Assembly: GCA_947631505.1 (NCBI GenBank)
Contig: CANRLR010000010.1
Location: forward strand, 1 to 64,000
Origin: an uncultured Lachnospiraceae bacterium
GTDB lineage: Bacteria; Bacillota; Clostridia; Lachnospirales; Lachnospiraceae
Direction: 5' to 3'
Length of the DNA: 64,000 nucleotides
The translations under genes and the position numbers were made by a program. Positions 33,418-43,072 of the stretch are shown in pieces. Within the stretch, counting starts at the first letter, position 1. Each line of letters starts with the position of its first letter. The notes under the pieces were generated by a model, which had not been told where the DNA came from, did no database searches, and was given only the letters and a program-made list of their open reading frames with translations.

Positions 33418-34221
33418 ATGAGAAATTCTATTACTCGAAAAGCAGTTCATTATCGTCTTATCACTGCGATTCTTATTATAGTGCTTTTGAGCACTGTCAC
33501 AACCGTATCGAATACATCCGACTGCTGTGCTTCCGGCAGCCTGTCACTTGTTATCCTGTCAAAATATCAAAAGACAATGAAAATCGGTCAGTCCTTTTAC
33601 CTGACAGGGATTGCCACAAACGGAAAGACCATTACGTGGAAAAGCAGCAATTCCCGCATTGCCTCTGTGAATACATATGGAGAAGTGACTGCTAAAAAAG
33701 CAGGTTCCTGTAAGATTACCGGAAAGGTAAGGGGAGCAGAGGCCAGCTGCAGAATCACGGTAAAGAAAACCATAATTACGTTAACTGCCAGCACGGTAAC
33801 AATGGAGAACGGTTCTTTTTACCGTCTGAGCGGCAGGGCAACAAGCGGCTCTGCCCTGACATGGAAATCCTCAAAAAGGAGTGTTGCTGTCATAGACGAA
33901 AACGGTAAAATCGAGGCATTAAAGCCCGGCAGCACAACAATTACGGCATCCGCAGACGGTGTAAAACGCACTTGCAAAGTCACAGTAAAAAAACCAAAGG
34001 TAACACTAAATAAAACAAGTATTACCCTTTCTGCCGGCAGAACATTCCGTCTTACTGCCAAGGTTTCTTCCCATCGAAGTGTCACCTGGAAGTCAAGAAA
34101 AACAAGCGTTGCTGTCATTAATGACCATGGGCTTGTCACGGCAAGGAAAAAAGGAACTGCCATTGTTACTGCCAAGGTCGATGGTGTTACAAAGGAGTGC
34201 AAAATCATTGTCCGGTCATAA
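33418..34221 (+). CDS. Secreted protein with three Big2 (Ig-like) repeats
   Basis: The start is ATG 33418 (GGGAGGTCTAAGT). A signal peptide (AVHYRLITAILIIVLLSTVTTVS) is followed by three bacterial Ig-like group 2 repeats of about 75 residues, each with a TWKSS(N/K)...(I/V)A(S/V)(V/I) strand and a final TVKK or IIVRS. No catalytic domain, sortase signal or membrane anchor follows, so it may be a free or wall-bound accessory protein. The ends are rich in Lys and Arg. It is a single-gene unit. Confidence 0.85.
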   Translation: MRNSITRKAVHYRLITAILIIVLLSTVTTVSNTSDCCASGSLSLVILSKYQKTMKIGQSFYLTGIATNGKTITWKSSNSRIASVNTYGEVTAKKAGSCKITGKVRGAEASCRITVKKTIITLTASTVTMENGSFYRLSGRATSGSALTWKSSKRSVAVIDENGKIEALKPGSTTITASADGVKRTCKVTVKKPKVTLNKTSITLSAGRTFRLTAKVSSHRSVTWKSRKTSVAVINDHGLVTARKKGTAIVTAKVDGVTKECKIIVRS

Positions 34222-34297
34222 AACATTTCGTTACTTCTAAAATTCAGATTTTCTTAAAATTATCATGAATATTCAGTTATGAGTAGTAAGAGGGTTC

Positions 34298-34326
34298 TTG
34301 AAAAAAGAGCAGAAACATTGTAAAAT
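34298..34326 (+). promoter_or_regulatory. Promoter for the ClC gene
   Basis: TTGAAA, 17 bases and TAAAAT. A hairpin (AGCG-TTAT / ATAA-CGCT, 34336-34359) lies in the leader. Confidence 0.6.
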
Positions 34327-34383
34327 AAAGGAGGTAGCGGTTATTCGCGATAAATCGCTCAGAAATGAGAGGTAGTGTGAAAA

Positions 34384-35658
34384 ATGAAAAAAAAAGTCTA
34401 TCTGACACTGATTGCAGAAGGCGGACTTGTTGGGATTCTTGCCGGCCTCACTGCTGTTCTGTACCGATACTTACTTACATGGGCAGAATCCGGTCTATAT
34501 GCAGTTTTGAACTTTATTCAAAGCAGACCATTTTATATTATCTTGTGGTTTGCGATTTTAATTCTATTCGGACTTTTCGTCGGTGTTATTGTCCGCTGGG
34601 AAAGCATGGCATCCGGTTCCGGTATCCCTCAGGTATCCGGAGAAATAAAAAAGAAATTAGATCCTTGTTGGTGGCGTGTTCTCCTTGCCAAATTGACCGG
34701 CGGAACGATCAGCATTTTAGGCGGTTTATCTTTAGGAAGAGAAGGTCCTTCCGTTCAGCTCGGTGCAATGACAGCAAAAGGATTTTCCCGTATTACCAAA
34801 AAGAAAAAAAAGCATGAGTTGATTCTGATTTCCTGCGGTGCCGGAGCAGGACTTGCCGCCGCCTTTAATGCTCCCCTTGCCGGTATCTTATTCATTTTGG
34901 AAGAAATCCATCATGCTTATAACAAGACACTTCTTGCTGCCGGTATCACGGCGACCATTACTGCTGATTTTGTTTCCAAAATATTCTTTGGCCAGCATGT
35001 TATTTTTTCTTATCCCAGTTCAACAATTCCTTTAAAGGAATATTGGTTATTGCTTTTGCTCGGAATTTTACTAGGACTGGCAGGGGCATTTTATAACTTT
35101 TTTATGCTGAAGGTTCAGAAGTTCTTTCAGACAATGAAAAAGGTTCCTTCCGTTCTCCGTATTGTAATTCCTTTTCTTCTGGCAGGCTTTTTAGGTCTCG
35201 TGCTTCCTCAGGTACTGGCCGGAGGACATTCTATGGTAGAATTACTGGAAACCAGCCATCCGTCGGTCGGTTTTTTACTTCTGCTATTGTTTGTTAAGTT
35301 CCTTTTCTCTGCTGTAAGTTTTGGATCCGGTGCTCCGGGCGGTATTTTCTTTCCGCTCCTTGTTTTAGGCTCTTACATCGGTGCTGTTTATGGAGATTTA
35401 TCAATCCAGCTTTTCGGGCTTTCGGATAATCTGTGGTCCCAATTTATTATACTCGGAATGGCGGGACTATTTTCTTCCATTACAAGAGCACCTCTGACCG
35501 GCATCATCCTGATTACAGAAATGAGCGGAAATATGCAGCGTCTGCTTGATATTGGTGTTGTTTGCATCCTCGCCTATGCTACCGCTAACCTGCTGGGAAG
35601 CAAACCGATTTATGATTCACTGTTAGAGAATATTATGATGTCAAGGTCAAAATATTGA
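34384..35658 (+). CDS. ClC-family chloride/proton antiporter
   Basis: This 424-residue membrane protein has the ClC selectivity motifs GSGIPQ, GREGPSVQLG (with the gating Glu) and GAPGGIFFP, plus an internal Glu in GILFILEEIHHAY at the place of the proton-transfer Glu. These fit a coupled Cl-/H+ exchanger. The GSGIP motif differs from the GNGIP of fluoride-type ClC, and no fluoride riboswitch is seen upstream. No cytoplasmic CBS domains follow. It acts in ion balance, perhaps acid resistance. Confidence 0.92.
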   Translation: MKKKVYLTLIAEGGLVGILAGLTAVLYRYLLTWAESGLYAVLNFIQSRPFYIILWFAILILFGLFVGVIVRWESMASGSGIPQVSGEIKKKLDPCWWRVLLAKLTGGTISILGGLSLGREGPSVQLGAMTAKGFSRITKKKKKHELILISCGAGAGLAAAFNAPLAGILFILEEIHHAYNKTLLAAGITATITADFVSKIFFGQHVIFSYPSSTIPLKEYWLLLLLGILLGLAGAFYNFFMLKVQKFFQTMKKVPSVLRIVIPFLLAGFLGLVLPQVLAGGHSMVELLETSHPSVGFLLLLLFVKFLFSAVSFGSGAPGGIFFPLLVLGSYIGAVYGDLSIQLFGLSDNLWSQFIILGMAGLFSSITRAPLTGIILITEMSGNMQRLLDIGVVCILAYATANLLGSKPIYDSLLENIMMSRSKY

Positions 35659-35730
35659 CCCGCCAAACATGAGAAAGTAGCCGTTTCCTACGGAAACGCG
35701 CGGATTTCGAATGTTTGCAGGATTGCGGGA
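35655..35730. repeat. REP-B copy 1
   Basis: TTGACCCGCCAAACATGAGA... with an inner hairpin CGTTTCC/GGAAACG and an outer stem CAAACAT/ATGTTTG. A near-identical copy lies inside a REP-A element at 45903-45979. Confidence 0.75.
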
Positions 35731-35740
35731 TCTCTTGTAA

Positions 35741-37735
35741 TCACTTTTCCACATATTTTCCGGTTCTCACCACTTCGCCTGTGATATCCAAAAATATCTC
35801 ATAGTGGTCAGACGGTAAAGAATCAAATTGCATAGAATAATAATATTCATTATTCTTAAATATTTCCATCGTCTGATACGTGTCGTCAAAATCTACCGCA
35901 TACGTTCCTTTTTCACCGACAAAATACACTTTCAGCAAGTCATGGTCAATATAACGGACAAATAAAAGCTGTTCCTGCACCATATATTTTAATTTTCGGC
36001 TCTTAAAAAGACGACAGGAGGAAAAATCCCTACTCTGTTCCACTTTATAGGGACGTTTCGTATGTCCCACCAAATAATTATGTGTAATCGGCATTGGCTC
36101 AGCAAGAGCCTCCATATCCGGTGCGAATTCATACGCACGAAAATATCCCGGTCTCACACCATACTCAGCTAAGAGTTCTCCGGTCTTGAAATCGTACTCG
36201 TAGACACCGCCGCCGCACCCTTTTACATTTTCCGCATAAGCTCCCGCCATGGAATAGATGTGTCCCTCTTCCTTACAGTAAATGCCATTGGCCCGAATAC
36301 GGGTCTTCGGACATCCAAAACGTTTGAACTGCTCTACGGTACCCTCTTTCTCATTTACAGTATAAATGCTGACGTAGGACAGCGGATCACCGTCAAAAGA
36401 TTTTGCTTTTCTCCGTTTCGCCCAGTGATTGTCAAAAATCATAATATGCTTTGTGTCAGGATTTCCATCAAAATTCTCATCCAGCTCATAGGCCGCATGC
36501 TGCTGATAAGTCCACTTTACATCGCCGATCGGTTTTAATAGTTTATCTACCATTCCGGTTTTTTTCCAGAACTTCACATCGGATAAGAGCCAGCGTAATT
36601 TCTTTGTCTTATAATCCACGCTGATCACAGCATGGATATTTCGGAGAGAAATCAGCACAGTTTCATCCTTCGGATAATAAACGACTGAATTTACATGAGC
36701 CCAGTCCATCATGTTCTTGTACTTATCATCAAATAAATCTTCTATTTTTAATTCCCAGACATTTTCTCCCGTTTCCCGGTCGATTTCCACTACCATATCT
36801 TCTGTATGTTCCATCATCGTATTGCTTCCGGTCAAGAAGTTGCCGCCTTCTTTTTCTTCCAGTGTGTGATGAACTCCTTTTTTCGACAGGTAAGTGCGGT
36901 ACACACGTCCCAAGTAATCCATATCGTGATATACCGATGTCTGTGGATTGGAGTAGGATGGAACAGCGATCTCCTTTTCCATAAAGACAAAGCGTCCCCC
37001 GGATAACGGGAAAATGCCATAACCGCGCACTTTACGCCGGAGATAATAACGGATACTTCCCTGCTTATCAAAAGCACAGGTCTTGATATCCACGCCACCG
37101 TTAATCATAATATTTTTAAACGCAGGATTTTCCGCCACTTTAAATGTCTGTATTACATCTTTCAGATCCATTGGCAGTGCTTTTGTCTTAACCGGCACAA
37201 CACGTCTTTCTATCACTTCATTTTTCTCGTTCAAAAGCTCTATTTTCACCTTGTTTTTCCGGTTCGGGTACAATCCTACGACCGGAATCCGATGATATTT
37301 GGTATATGGCAGATGATAAACGAAGTCTGTCTCCTGAATCTTTCCCGGCACTGTGACACGAATTCCACAGCTTCCCTCTGTTTCAAAAAGAATCAATGCT
37401 GTTAAAGGTGCTTCACCAAAAGGATTGACAACCAAGAACATATTGGGATAAAGGTACATTCCGCTATGCAGCAATTCTTCAAAATATAAGTCTCTCGCCA
37501 ATGTTTTTACCGGCAATGCTGCCGTTTGTTTGATATTGGTACGTACGGCTTTCGCCTCTTCCCTTGTGATCTTTTCCCGAAAAGGCATTGCTTCCTTTGC
37601 CATCTTGCTAAGTCCACATATTTCTAATGTGCCGCCCTCCTTTAATCGTATCACTTCCGTACGCCGTTTTAACCGGTCATCCGCCTTTCTCTGTAACTTT
37701 CCCAATCCTCTCTTACACGTAGCCACAAAATTCAT
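35741..37735 (-). CDS. Arylsulfate sulfotransferase (ASST) family protein
   Basis: The start is ATG 37735 (GGAGGGCAAGATA), about 664 residues. An N-terminal beta domain (NPFGEAPLTALILFETEG, near residue 105) matches the ASST N-domain and precedes a six-bladed propeller. Active-site stretches are present: DWAHVNS near 345 and TYQQHAAYELD near 410 with the probable catalytic His, then HIMIFDNHW. There is no signal peptide, unlike the periplasmic enterobacterial enzymes, so it should act in the cytoplasm. ASSTs move sulfate from a phenol sulfate to another phenol without PAPS. Here it is the last gene of a PAPS-making operon (18 bases after cysC), which suggests a link with activated sulfate. 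Confidence 0.85.
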   Translation of the reverse strand: MNFVATCKRGLGKLQRKADDRLKRRTEVIRLKEGGTLEICGLSKMAKEAMPFREKITREEAKAVRTNIKQTAALPVKTLARDLYFEELLHSGMYLYPNMFLVVNPFGEAPLTALILFETEGSCGIRVTVPGKIQETDFVYHLPYTKYHRIPVVGLYPNRKNKVKIELLNEKNEVIERRVVPVKTKALPMDLKDVIQTFKVAENPAFKNIMINGGVDIKTCAFDKQGSIRYYLRRKVRGYGIFPLSGGRFVFMEKEIAVPSYSNPQTSVYHDMDYLGRVYRTYLSKKGVHHTLEEKEGGNFLTGSNTMMEHTEDMVVEIDRETGENVWELKIEDLFDDKYKNMMDWAHVNSVVYYPKDETVLISLRNIHAVISVDYKTKKLRWLLSDVKFWKKTGMVDKLLKPIGDVKWTYQQHAAYELDENFDGNPDTKHIMIFDNHWAKRRKAKSFDGDPLSYVSIYTVNEKEGTVEQFKRFGCPKTRIRANGIYCKEEGHIYSMAGAYAENVKGCGGGVYEYDFKTGELLAEYGVRPGYFRAYEFAPDMEALAEPMPITHNYLVGHTKRPYKVEQSRDFSSCRLFKSRKLKYMVQEQLLFVRYIDHDLLKVYFVGEKGTYAVDFDDTYQTMEIFKNNEYYYSMQFDSLPSDHYEIFLDITGEVVRTGKYVEK

Positions 37736-37753
37736 TATCTTGCCCTCCATGCT

Positions 37754-38335
37754 TTACAGATATTTTATTATCTCCTGATATACTTTTTCCGCACACTCCT
37801 CTGGATCATACGCCACAGTATCTAAAATAAGTTCCGGCTTCTCCGGCTCTTCATAGACAGAATCTTTTCCTGTAAAATTTGTTATGTTTTTTTGATAGAG
37901 CCCTTTGGGATCTCTTTTTTGGCACGTTTCAAAGTCCGTACTCACATATACCTCAATGAAGTTCCCCTCCCCCGCCCGTTCTCTGGCAAATTCTCTCATT
38001 GCCCGGAACGGCGAAATAAAAGAAACGAGTGCAATCATTCCCGCTTCCTGAAACAACGCAGCAATTTCACTGATTCGCCGGATATTTTCATTCCGGTCCT
38101 CATCGGAAAATCCAAGGTCTGAATTGATACCATGACGAATATTGTCACCATCCAGCAGATAGGCCGCTCTCCCGGAATCTATCAGCTTTTTCTCTACCTC
38201 TACTGCTATTGTGGACTTGCCGGAACCGGATAATCCGGTAAACCAGACGACCAGTCCCTTCTGCCCTAACACCCGTTTTCGGTCTTCCCTGCTGACCTTA
38301 TTCGGATGCCATACAATATTTTCGTTTTTATTCAT
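37754..38335 (-). CDS. cysC: Adenylylsulfate (APS) kinase
   Basis: The start is ATG 38335 (GGAGAGAACG). This 193-residue enzyme has intact motifs: Walker A WFTGLSGSGKSTIA, the APS-binding LLDGDNIRHGINSDLGFSDEDR, and FISPFRAMREFAR. It phosphorylates APS to PAPS. It differs from the APS-kinase-like tail of the CysN protein next door, which has lost these motifs; this copy should therefore supply the activity. It lies between cysN (58-base gap holding REP-C copy 3) and the sulfotransferase gene. Confidence 0.94.
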   Translation of the reverse strand: MNKNENIVWHPNKVSREDRKRVLGQKGLVVWFTGLSGSGKSTIAVEVEKKLIDSGRAAYLLDGDNIRHGINSDLGFSDEDRNENIRRISEIAALFQEAGMIALVSFISPFRAMREFARERAGEGNFIEVYVSTDFETCQKRDPKGLYQKNITNFTGKDSVYEEPEKPELILDTVAYDPEECAEKVYQEIIKYL

Positions 38336-38360
38336 CGTTCTCTCCATTTCAAAACCAATA

Positions 38361-38391
38361 GAAAAATATGCTATCGAGCATATTTTAACAC
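38361..38391. repeat. REP-C copy 3
   Basis: AAATATGCTATCGAGCATATTT with flanking ACACT, in the cysN-cysC gap inside an operon. Confidence 0.65.
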
Positions 38392-38393
38392 TA

Positions 38394-40181
38394 TTATGCC
38401 TTAAAAATAGTTCCCGTATCCTTCAGCATATTCTTGATCTTATAAATACTCTTTTCGTAATCCTTATCTGCCAGATGCATATCGGCGGAGATATCGGTCG
38501 TCACCTCATTGCCGACCCAGACAACCTCAAATTCCCGCTGCATAACGGTTTTCATAATTTTGTAATCGGACTGGGTAAGTCCGGTCGCCGTAACAATAAG
38601 AATCATACCTGCATCCAGCATAAGATTAGCAACCTCTGCAAAACGCCGTATCTGTTCTTTATGATTCTGCACATCTGCCTTCTTCGTATCAGCACCGACA
38701 CCATAGAGATAGCTTCCCATTCCCATATAGTACACATAACGTCCACAATTCATGAGTTCTCTCTCAAGAAGTTTTGCAAGCTTCTTCTTTCCGGTTCCGT
38801 CCGGTCCTGTCAGAACAATCAGATTTGGTCTTTGGGCATAATGTTCCATACGGTCTTCTACCGAGATCTCACTCATTTCCCACTTATAGTTCCGAAGCAT
38901 CGTTCCTTCCCGAAGTTCCTGCTCATCGTCCTCCAAGGCAGCTGTAATAATACCACCGCCGGCGATTTCATAATCATCTACAATGACAAAACGGCTGGTT
39001 CCGGCAATATCTTCTACCAGATCAAAGGCAATCGGTTTATCCGTACGCAAAATACATTCTGCCACTTCATTTTTTCCCACGGATGTCTGCTCTTCATTGG
39101 CATCCAAATTAGAAGAATTAATGACACCCTTGACCTTTTCGACTTCCATTTTCACTTTTTCAGAACCGATCTTCAAGAAATAAGTTTTACCCGGTGTCAG
39201 ATTTTTCTTGCCAAGCCAGAATATGTTGGCAGCAATGCGGGATGAGGTCTGCGGTGCTTTTTCCCCGGCAATACTCATCAGTTCACCGCGGGTAATATAT
39301 ATCTGCTCGACCATAGTAAAGCCGATTGCCATACCCGGTCTTCCTACTTCAATCGGATCGGCATGGAATACTTCAATGTTCTTTATATGGCTTCTTTTTC
39401 CCGATGGGTAAAATACAACTTCCTGCCCCGGACGGATGGTACCCGTTTCAATCGTTCCTGCCACGATCCGGCGGTCATCGCCATTTCTTGTAAACTTGTA
39501 TACATCCTGTACCGGCATACGGAACGGCTGGTCTTCATGAGGCTGTTCGCACTCAAATTCATCCAGCACTTCTAAAACACACATACCATCATACCACGGC
39601 ATTTTATCACTTTTCTTCACAATATTTTCTCCCATAAAGGAGCTTACCGGAAGAACAAACTTCGGTGTAATGTTTATCTTTTTCAAAAATTCTAAGTATT
39701 CTGTCTTCACACGTTCGTAAACGCTCTGGTCATAATCCACTAAATCCATTTTGTTGATCACTACCGCAATCTGACGGATTCCGAGCATCGACAGCATATA
39801 GGCATGCCGGCGGGAGTTCTCCTGTACCCCCTCTTTGGCATCTATCATAAGAAGGGCTGCCTCTGCACGGGAAGCACCGGTTATCATATTTTTTAAAAAT
39901 TCAATATGTCCCGGAGCATCCAAAATAATATAATCCCGTTTCTCTGTCTTAAAAAAACATCTTGCCGTATCAATCGTAATTCCCTGTGCCTGTTCATCCT
40001 TCAGGGCATCCAGCAGAAACGCATATTCAAAAGGTTTTGAGTTTCTGCGGCAGGTCTCCTTCACCTGCTCTAATTTCCCCTCCGGCAAAGAGTCGGTATC
40101 TGCTAACAAACGGCCCATAAGAGTCGATTTACCGTGATCCACATGTCCCACAATGACGATATTCATATCTTCTTTTTTCAT
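38394..40181 (-). CDS. cysN: Sulfate adenylyltransferase large subunit with degenerate APS-kinase tail (CysNC-type)
   Basis: This 595-residue protein has CysN GTPase motifs [28 protein letters not shown] and [11 protein letters not shown], followed by EF-Tu-like beta domains to about residue 430. The last about 155 residues align with APS kinase but are eroded: [12 protein letters not shown] replaces GLSGSGKST, and [12 protein letters not shown] stands where DGDNIRHG should be. So the fused kinase is probably dead and may serve in structure or regulation, with the separate CysC active. With CysD it makes APS from sulfate and ATP, driven by GTP. It lies 3 bases after cysD. Confidence 0.93.
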   Translation of the reverse strand: MKKEDMNIVIVGHVDHGKSTLMGRLLADTDSLPEGKLEQVKETCRRNSKPFEYAFLLDALKDEQAQGITIDTARCFFKTEKRDYIILDAPGHIEFLKNMITGASRAEAALLMIDAKEGVQENSRRHAYMLSMLGIRQIAVVINKMDLVDYDQSVYERVKTEYLEFLKKINITPKFVLPVSSFMGENIVKKSDKMPWYDGMCVLEVLDEFECEQPHEDQPFRMPVQDVYKFTRNGDDRRIVAGTIETGTIRPGQEVVFYPSGKRSHIKNIEVFHADPIEVGRPGMAIGFTMVEQIYITRGELMSIAGEKAPQTSSRIAANIFWLGKKNLTPGKTYFLKIGSEKVKMEVEKVKGVINSSNLDANEEQTSVGKNEVAECILRTDKPIAFDLVEDIAGTSRFVIVDDYEIAGGGIITAALEDDEQELREGTMLRNYKWEMSEISVEDRMEHYAQRPNLIVLTGPDGTGKKKLAKLLERELMNCGRYVYYMGMGSYLYGVGADTKKADVQNHKEQIRRFAEVANLMLDAGMILIVTATGLTQSDYKIMKTVMQREFEVVWVGNEVTTDISADMHLADKDYEKSIYKIKNMLKDTGTIFKA

Positions 40182-40184
40182 AGC

Positions 40185-41066
40185 TTACATGTAACCTCCT
40201 CTTCTAAGTTCTTCCAGACCGCCGCCCCCTTCTTTATCCTGAGCACGTCCAGAACGCTCTGCAATATTGGCAAACTTTCCTGTCTTTAATTCCTCAATCA
40301 CTTCATGAACATTTTTCGCGGTCGACTCCACCGGGAACGTACATGGGCCACAGCCAAGAGAACGGTATCTGGTTCCATTTCCCTGATCAAAATACAAAGA
40401 AACAACCGGGATATTTTCCCGCTCAATATATTCCCACACATCCAGCTCTGTCCAGTCAAGCAGCGGATGAACACGGACATGGGTACCCGGTGCCCAGTCT
40501 GTCTTATACTGATTCCAGAATTCCGGCGGCTGGTCACCTACATCCCAATCGTTATTCTTGTCACGTGGTGAGAAATAACGCTCCTTGGAACGGCTTCCCT
40601 CTTCATCCGCTCTTGCCCCTACAATAACTCCGGTATAAGGTTCACAGTTCGTATCTTTCTCATAAATCCCTTTGCTGTGATTAAAACGGTATCTTGGCCA
40701 GCTGGCATTCAGCGTATTCGTCAATGCCTCCGTTTTTAACCGCTTACAGCATTCCAGATGGGAAACATTACCTGACGGAAATGTTTCATTCTTCTCCAAT
40801 GCCTCGGTGTTTTCTCCATAAATCATGTCGAGATTCCATTCTGCTGCCAAACGGTCCCGGTACTCAATCATCTCCGGAATTTTGTGATGGGTATCAATGT
40901 GCACCAAAGGAATCGGTACATGCCCGAAAAATGCCTTTCGTGCCAGCCACAATAATACTGTAGAATCCTTCCCGATTGACCACAGCATACATAGATTACC
41001 CAACTCACTATATGCCTCCCGCAATATGTGTACGCTTTTGTACTCCAACATATCCAAATGATCCAT
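40185..41066 (-). CDS. cysD: Sulfate adenylyltransferase small subunit
   Basis: This 293-residue ATP-pyrophosphatase-fold protein has the PP-loop-like [41 protein letters not shown] and [16 protein letters not shown]. It is the catalytic half of the CysDN ATP sulfurylase. It is the first gene of the operon cysD-cysN-cysC-ASST, all minus strand with short gaps. GGAGGTCATAAAC precedes the ATG. No cysH, sulfite reductase or sulfate ABC transporter follows in the operon. Confidence 0.95.
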   Translation of the reverse strand: MDHLDMLEYKSVHILREAYSELGNLCMLWSIGKDSTVLLWLARKAFFGHVPIPLVHIDTHHKIPEMIEYRDRLAAEWNLDMIYGENTEALEKNETFPSGNVSHLECCKRLKTEALTNTLNASWPRYRFNHSKGIYEKDTNCEPYTGVIVGARADEEGSRSKERYFSPRDKNNDWDVGDQPPEFWNQYKTDWAPGTHVRVHPLLDWTELDVWEYIERENIPVVSLYFDQGNGTRYRSLGCGPCTFPVESTAKNVHEVIEELKTGKFANIAERSGRAQDKEGGGGLEELRRGGYM

Positions 41067-41103
41067 GTTTATGACCTCCGCATATTTTTTCGTATATTAA
41101 TCG

Positions 41104-41131
41104 TTGATAGATTATCGGAAAAATATGTCAA
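41104..41131 (-). promoter_or_regulatory. Candidate promoter of the sulfate-activation operon
   Basis: On the minus strand TTGACA, 16 bases, then TATCAA. It lies about 40 bases before cysD, just past the MATE gene stop. The -10 is imperfect. Confidence 0.45.
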
Positions 41132-41142
41132 TTCGGTGACAT

Positions 41143-42513
41143 CTATTCATTTTTTTCAATTTTAATTTTTTTGTCTAATTGTCTGTATACCGTTACATAC
41201 ATTGTTGCAAAGCAGGCCCCTCCCCCAATAAAATTAGAGATGGGTTCTGCCAAGAACACTCCCATTACACCAATGGATTCTATGTTAGGCAGAAAAATGG
41301 TAAGAGGAACTACAATAATTACCTTTCGGAAAATTGAGAAGAACACAGAACGTTTGCTGAAGCCAAGACCAGTAAAGGTATTCTGGCCGGAAAACTGCAA
41401 TGCCATCATAAAGAATCCAAAAAAATATATATGCAGGCAGTTTACTCCTTTTTCAATGACTTCCATGTCGGTGCTGAATACCCCTAAGAAAAACCGGGGG
41501 AAGAGAAAGACCAGCAGCCATGCCAGTAAAGTATAAATAAACAGAGTTATTGACATAAAGGAAATACTCTGCCGGACACGGTCTTCCCTTCCTGCTCCGT
41601 AATTATATCCCATGACCGGCTGTGCTCCTGCGCCAATGCCCGAAACCGGCATCGCTACCACTTCCCGTATCGAATTAATAATCGTCATAACTCCCACATA
41701 AATGTCTCCGCCATAGTTCTGCAAGGTAGCATTACAGACCATCTGTACAAGTGAATTCGTTACTGACATAGTAAATCCCGACACTCCCAGTCCCATCATC
41801 CGAAGTACACGCTTCCGGGCCAGTCGGAGACGGCATCTTCGCAGCCGTATCACTGCCTTTTTTCCCACTAAAAAATGTAACGTCCACAGAGCCGCCACCG
41901 CCTGCGATATTACAGTTGCAACGGCAGCCCCCTGCACACCAAGATCTAATCCGAAAATAAAGACCGGGTCCAGTATAATATTAAGCCCGGCCCCGATAAT
42001 AACCGTTGCCATTCCTATCTTTCCGAACCCCTGTCCACTAATGAAACTATTTAATCCCAAACTGAGCAGCACAAAAATATTCCCCATCAGATAAATGGTA
42101 AGATAACGGTCTGCATAGGGATAGGTAGCATCACTGGCCCCCAATAAGTATAAAACGGGACGTTTTAAGAGTAATCCGGCAACCGTTAAGCCAATACCGA
42201 ACAGAATTAACAGCACAAAGCTGTTCCCTAAGAGATATTCTGCTTCCGTGTCATTCCCCTTTCCTCTCTCAATCGAAAACAGGGGGGCGCCTCCCATCCC
42301 AATTAAATTAGCAAAGGCAATGACGATTGTAATGACCGGAAGGCACACGCCAAGACCGGTCAATGCCAACGCACTGCCCTGTTCCATTCTCCCAATATAA
42401 ATTCTGTCAATAATATTATACAAAACATTAATCAGCTGGGCGAGTGTCATCGGTACTGCCAGCCTTATAATATTCCGCCGGATACTTCCCTTTGTAAAGT
42501 CTGTTACTTCCAA
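41143..42513 (-). CDS. MATE-family efflux transporter
   Basis: This 456-residue protein has 12 membrane helices. The typical start IRRNIIRLAVPMTLAQLINVLYNIIDRIYIGRM and the later IGAGAQPVMGYNYGAGREDRVRQ place it in the MATE family. It exports drugs or metabolites against Na+ or H+ entry. The start is a TTG inside the end of the DUF5662 gene (10-base overlap) with AAGGATAAAGCACA upstream, so expression is probably coupled. It lies just upstream of the sulfation operon on the same strand, so export of a sulfated product is possible but speculative. Confidence 0.88.
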   Translation of the reverse strand: MEVTDFTKGSIRRNIIRLAVPMTLAQLINVLYNIIDRIYIGRMEQGSALALTGLGVCLPVITIVIAFANLIGMGGAPLFSIERGKGNDTEAEYLLGNSFVLLILFGIGLTVAGLLLKRPVLYLLGASDATYPYADRYLTIYLMGNIFVLLSLGLNSFISGQGFGKIGMATVIIGAGLNIILDPVFIFGLDLGVQGAAVATVISQAVAALWTLHFLVGKKAVIRLRRCRLRLARKRVLRMMGLGVSGFTMSVTNSLVQMVCNATLQNYGGDIYVGVMTIINSIREVVAMPVSGIGAGAQPVMGYNYGAGREDRVRQSISFMSITLFIYTLLAWLLVFLFPRFFLGVFSTDMEVIEKGVNCLHIYFFGFFMMALQFSGQNTFTGLGFSKRSVFFSIFRKVIIVVPLTIFLPNIESIGVMGVFLAEPISNFIGGGACFATMYVTVYRQLDKKIKIEKNE

Positions 42514-43058
42514 TGTGCTTTATCCTTCTTTCCTTCTACACGAACCACATTTTTGATATAAGAAAAAGTCTCCTTTTCCCCTTTATCCCGAAGCATTATA
42601 AGAAGCTCTTCCAATTTTCTTGAAGTTTCCTTATGCATCCACCGACGCTTCCGTCCCTTGTCAAAATATTCATACGGTTTCTTTTCATCATAATCACTGC
42701 CATAATATATCTTACTTGCTGCCACCCGGTCACAGAACATTTCAATCAGATACTTTGTCGGCATTTCCACCGGCTTTTTGCAGTTCAGCTCTTCATCATA
42801 ATCCACCCAGTATTCAAAATGGTGTTTATTCCGTCCCTGATGATGCAGCCATGCACGGGAAAAGCCATACTGTTCCCGCTCCTTTACATTCGGACTTTCA
42901 TCCCCCAGATAATTTCTGGCCCCCGGGATAAACTCTGTTAAACTGTATTTGGACAAATCATGAAAAAGTCCCTGCCATAATATTCCAGCCTTATAACAAT
43001 GTGCAATCACCTTATGACGATGTCGTGTAATGGTGGAAAAATGTTTCCATATATGCAT
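42504..43058 (-). CDS. DUF5662 protein (HD-like)
   Basis: This 184-residue protein matches DUF5662: ITRHRHKVIAHCYKAGILWQGLFHDLSKYSLTEF with an HD-type His-Asp pair, then LHHQGRNKHHFEYWVDY and FCDRVAASKIYYG. The ordered His and Asp residues suggest a metal-dependent phosphohydrolase fold. GGAGGAAATC precedes the ATG. It overlaps the MATE gene and follows chrA by 14 bases, so the three are likely one transcript. The substrate is unknown. Confidence 0.82.
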   Translation of the reverse strand: MHIWKHFSTITRHRHKVIAHCYKAGILWQGLFHDLSKYSLTEFIPGARNYLGDESPNVKEREQYGFSRAWLHHQGRNKHHFEYWVDYDEELNCKKPVEMPTKYLIEMFCDRVAASKIYYGSDYDEKKPYEYFDKGRKRRWMHKETSRKLEELLIMLRDKGEKETFSYIKNVVRVEGKKDKAHWK

Positions 43059-43072
43059 GATTTCCTCCGTTC

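Noticed and set aside
34230-34383. Fluoride riboswitch upstream of the ClC gene
   Set aside because: The crcB-motif words are absent and the protein has GSGIP, not the GNGIP of fluoride-type ClC.
38211-39245. Plus-strand 344-codon frame across cysC/cysN
   Set aside because: It is antisense to two clear cys genes, has no ribosome site and reads as Phe/His/Ile-rich shadow sequence.
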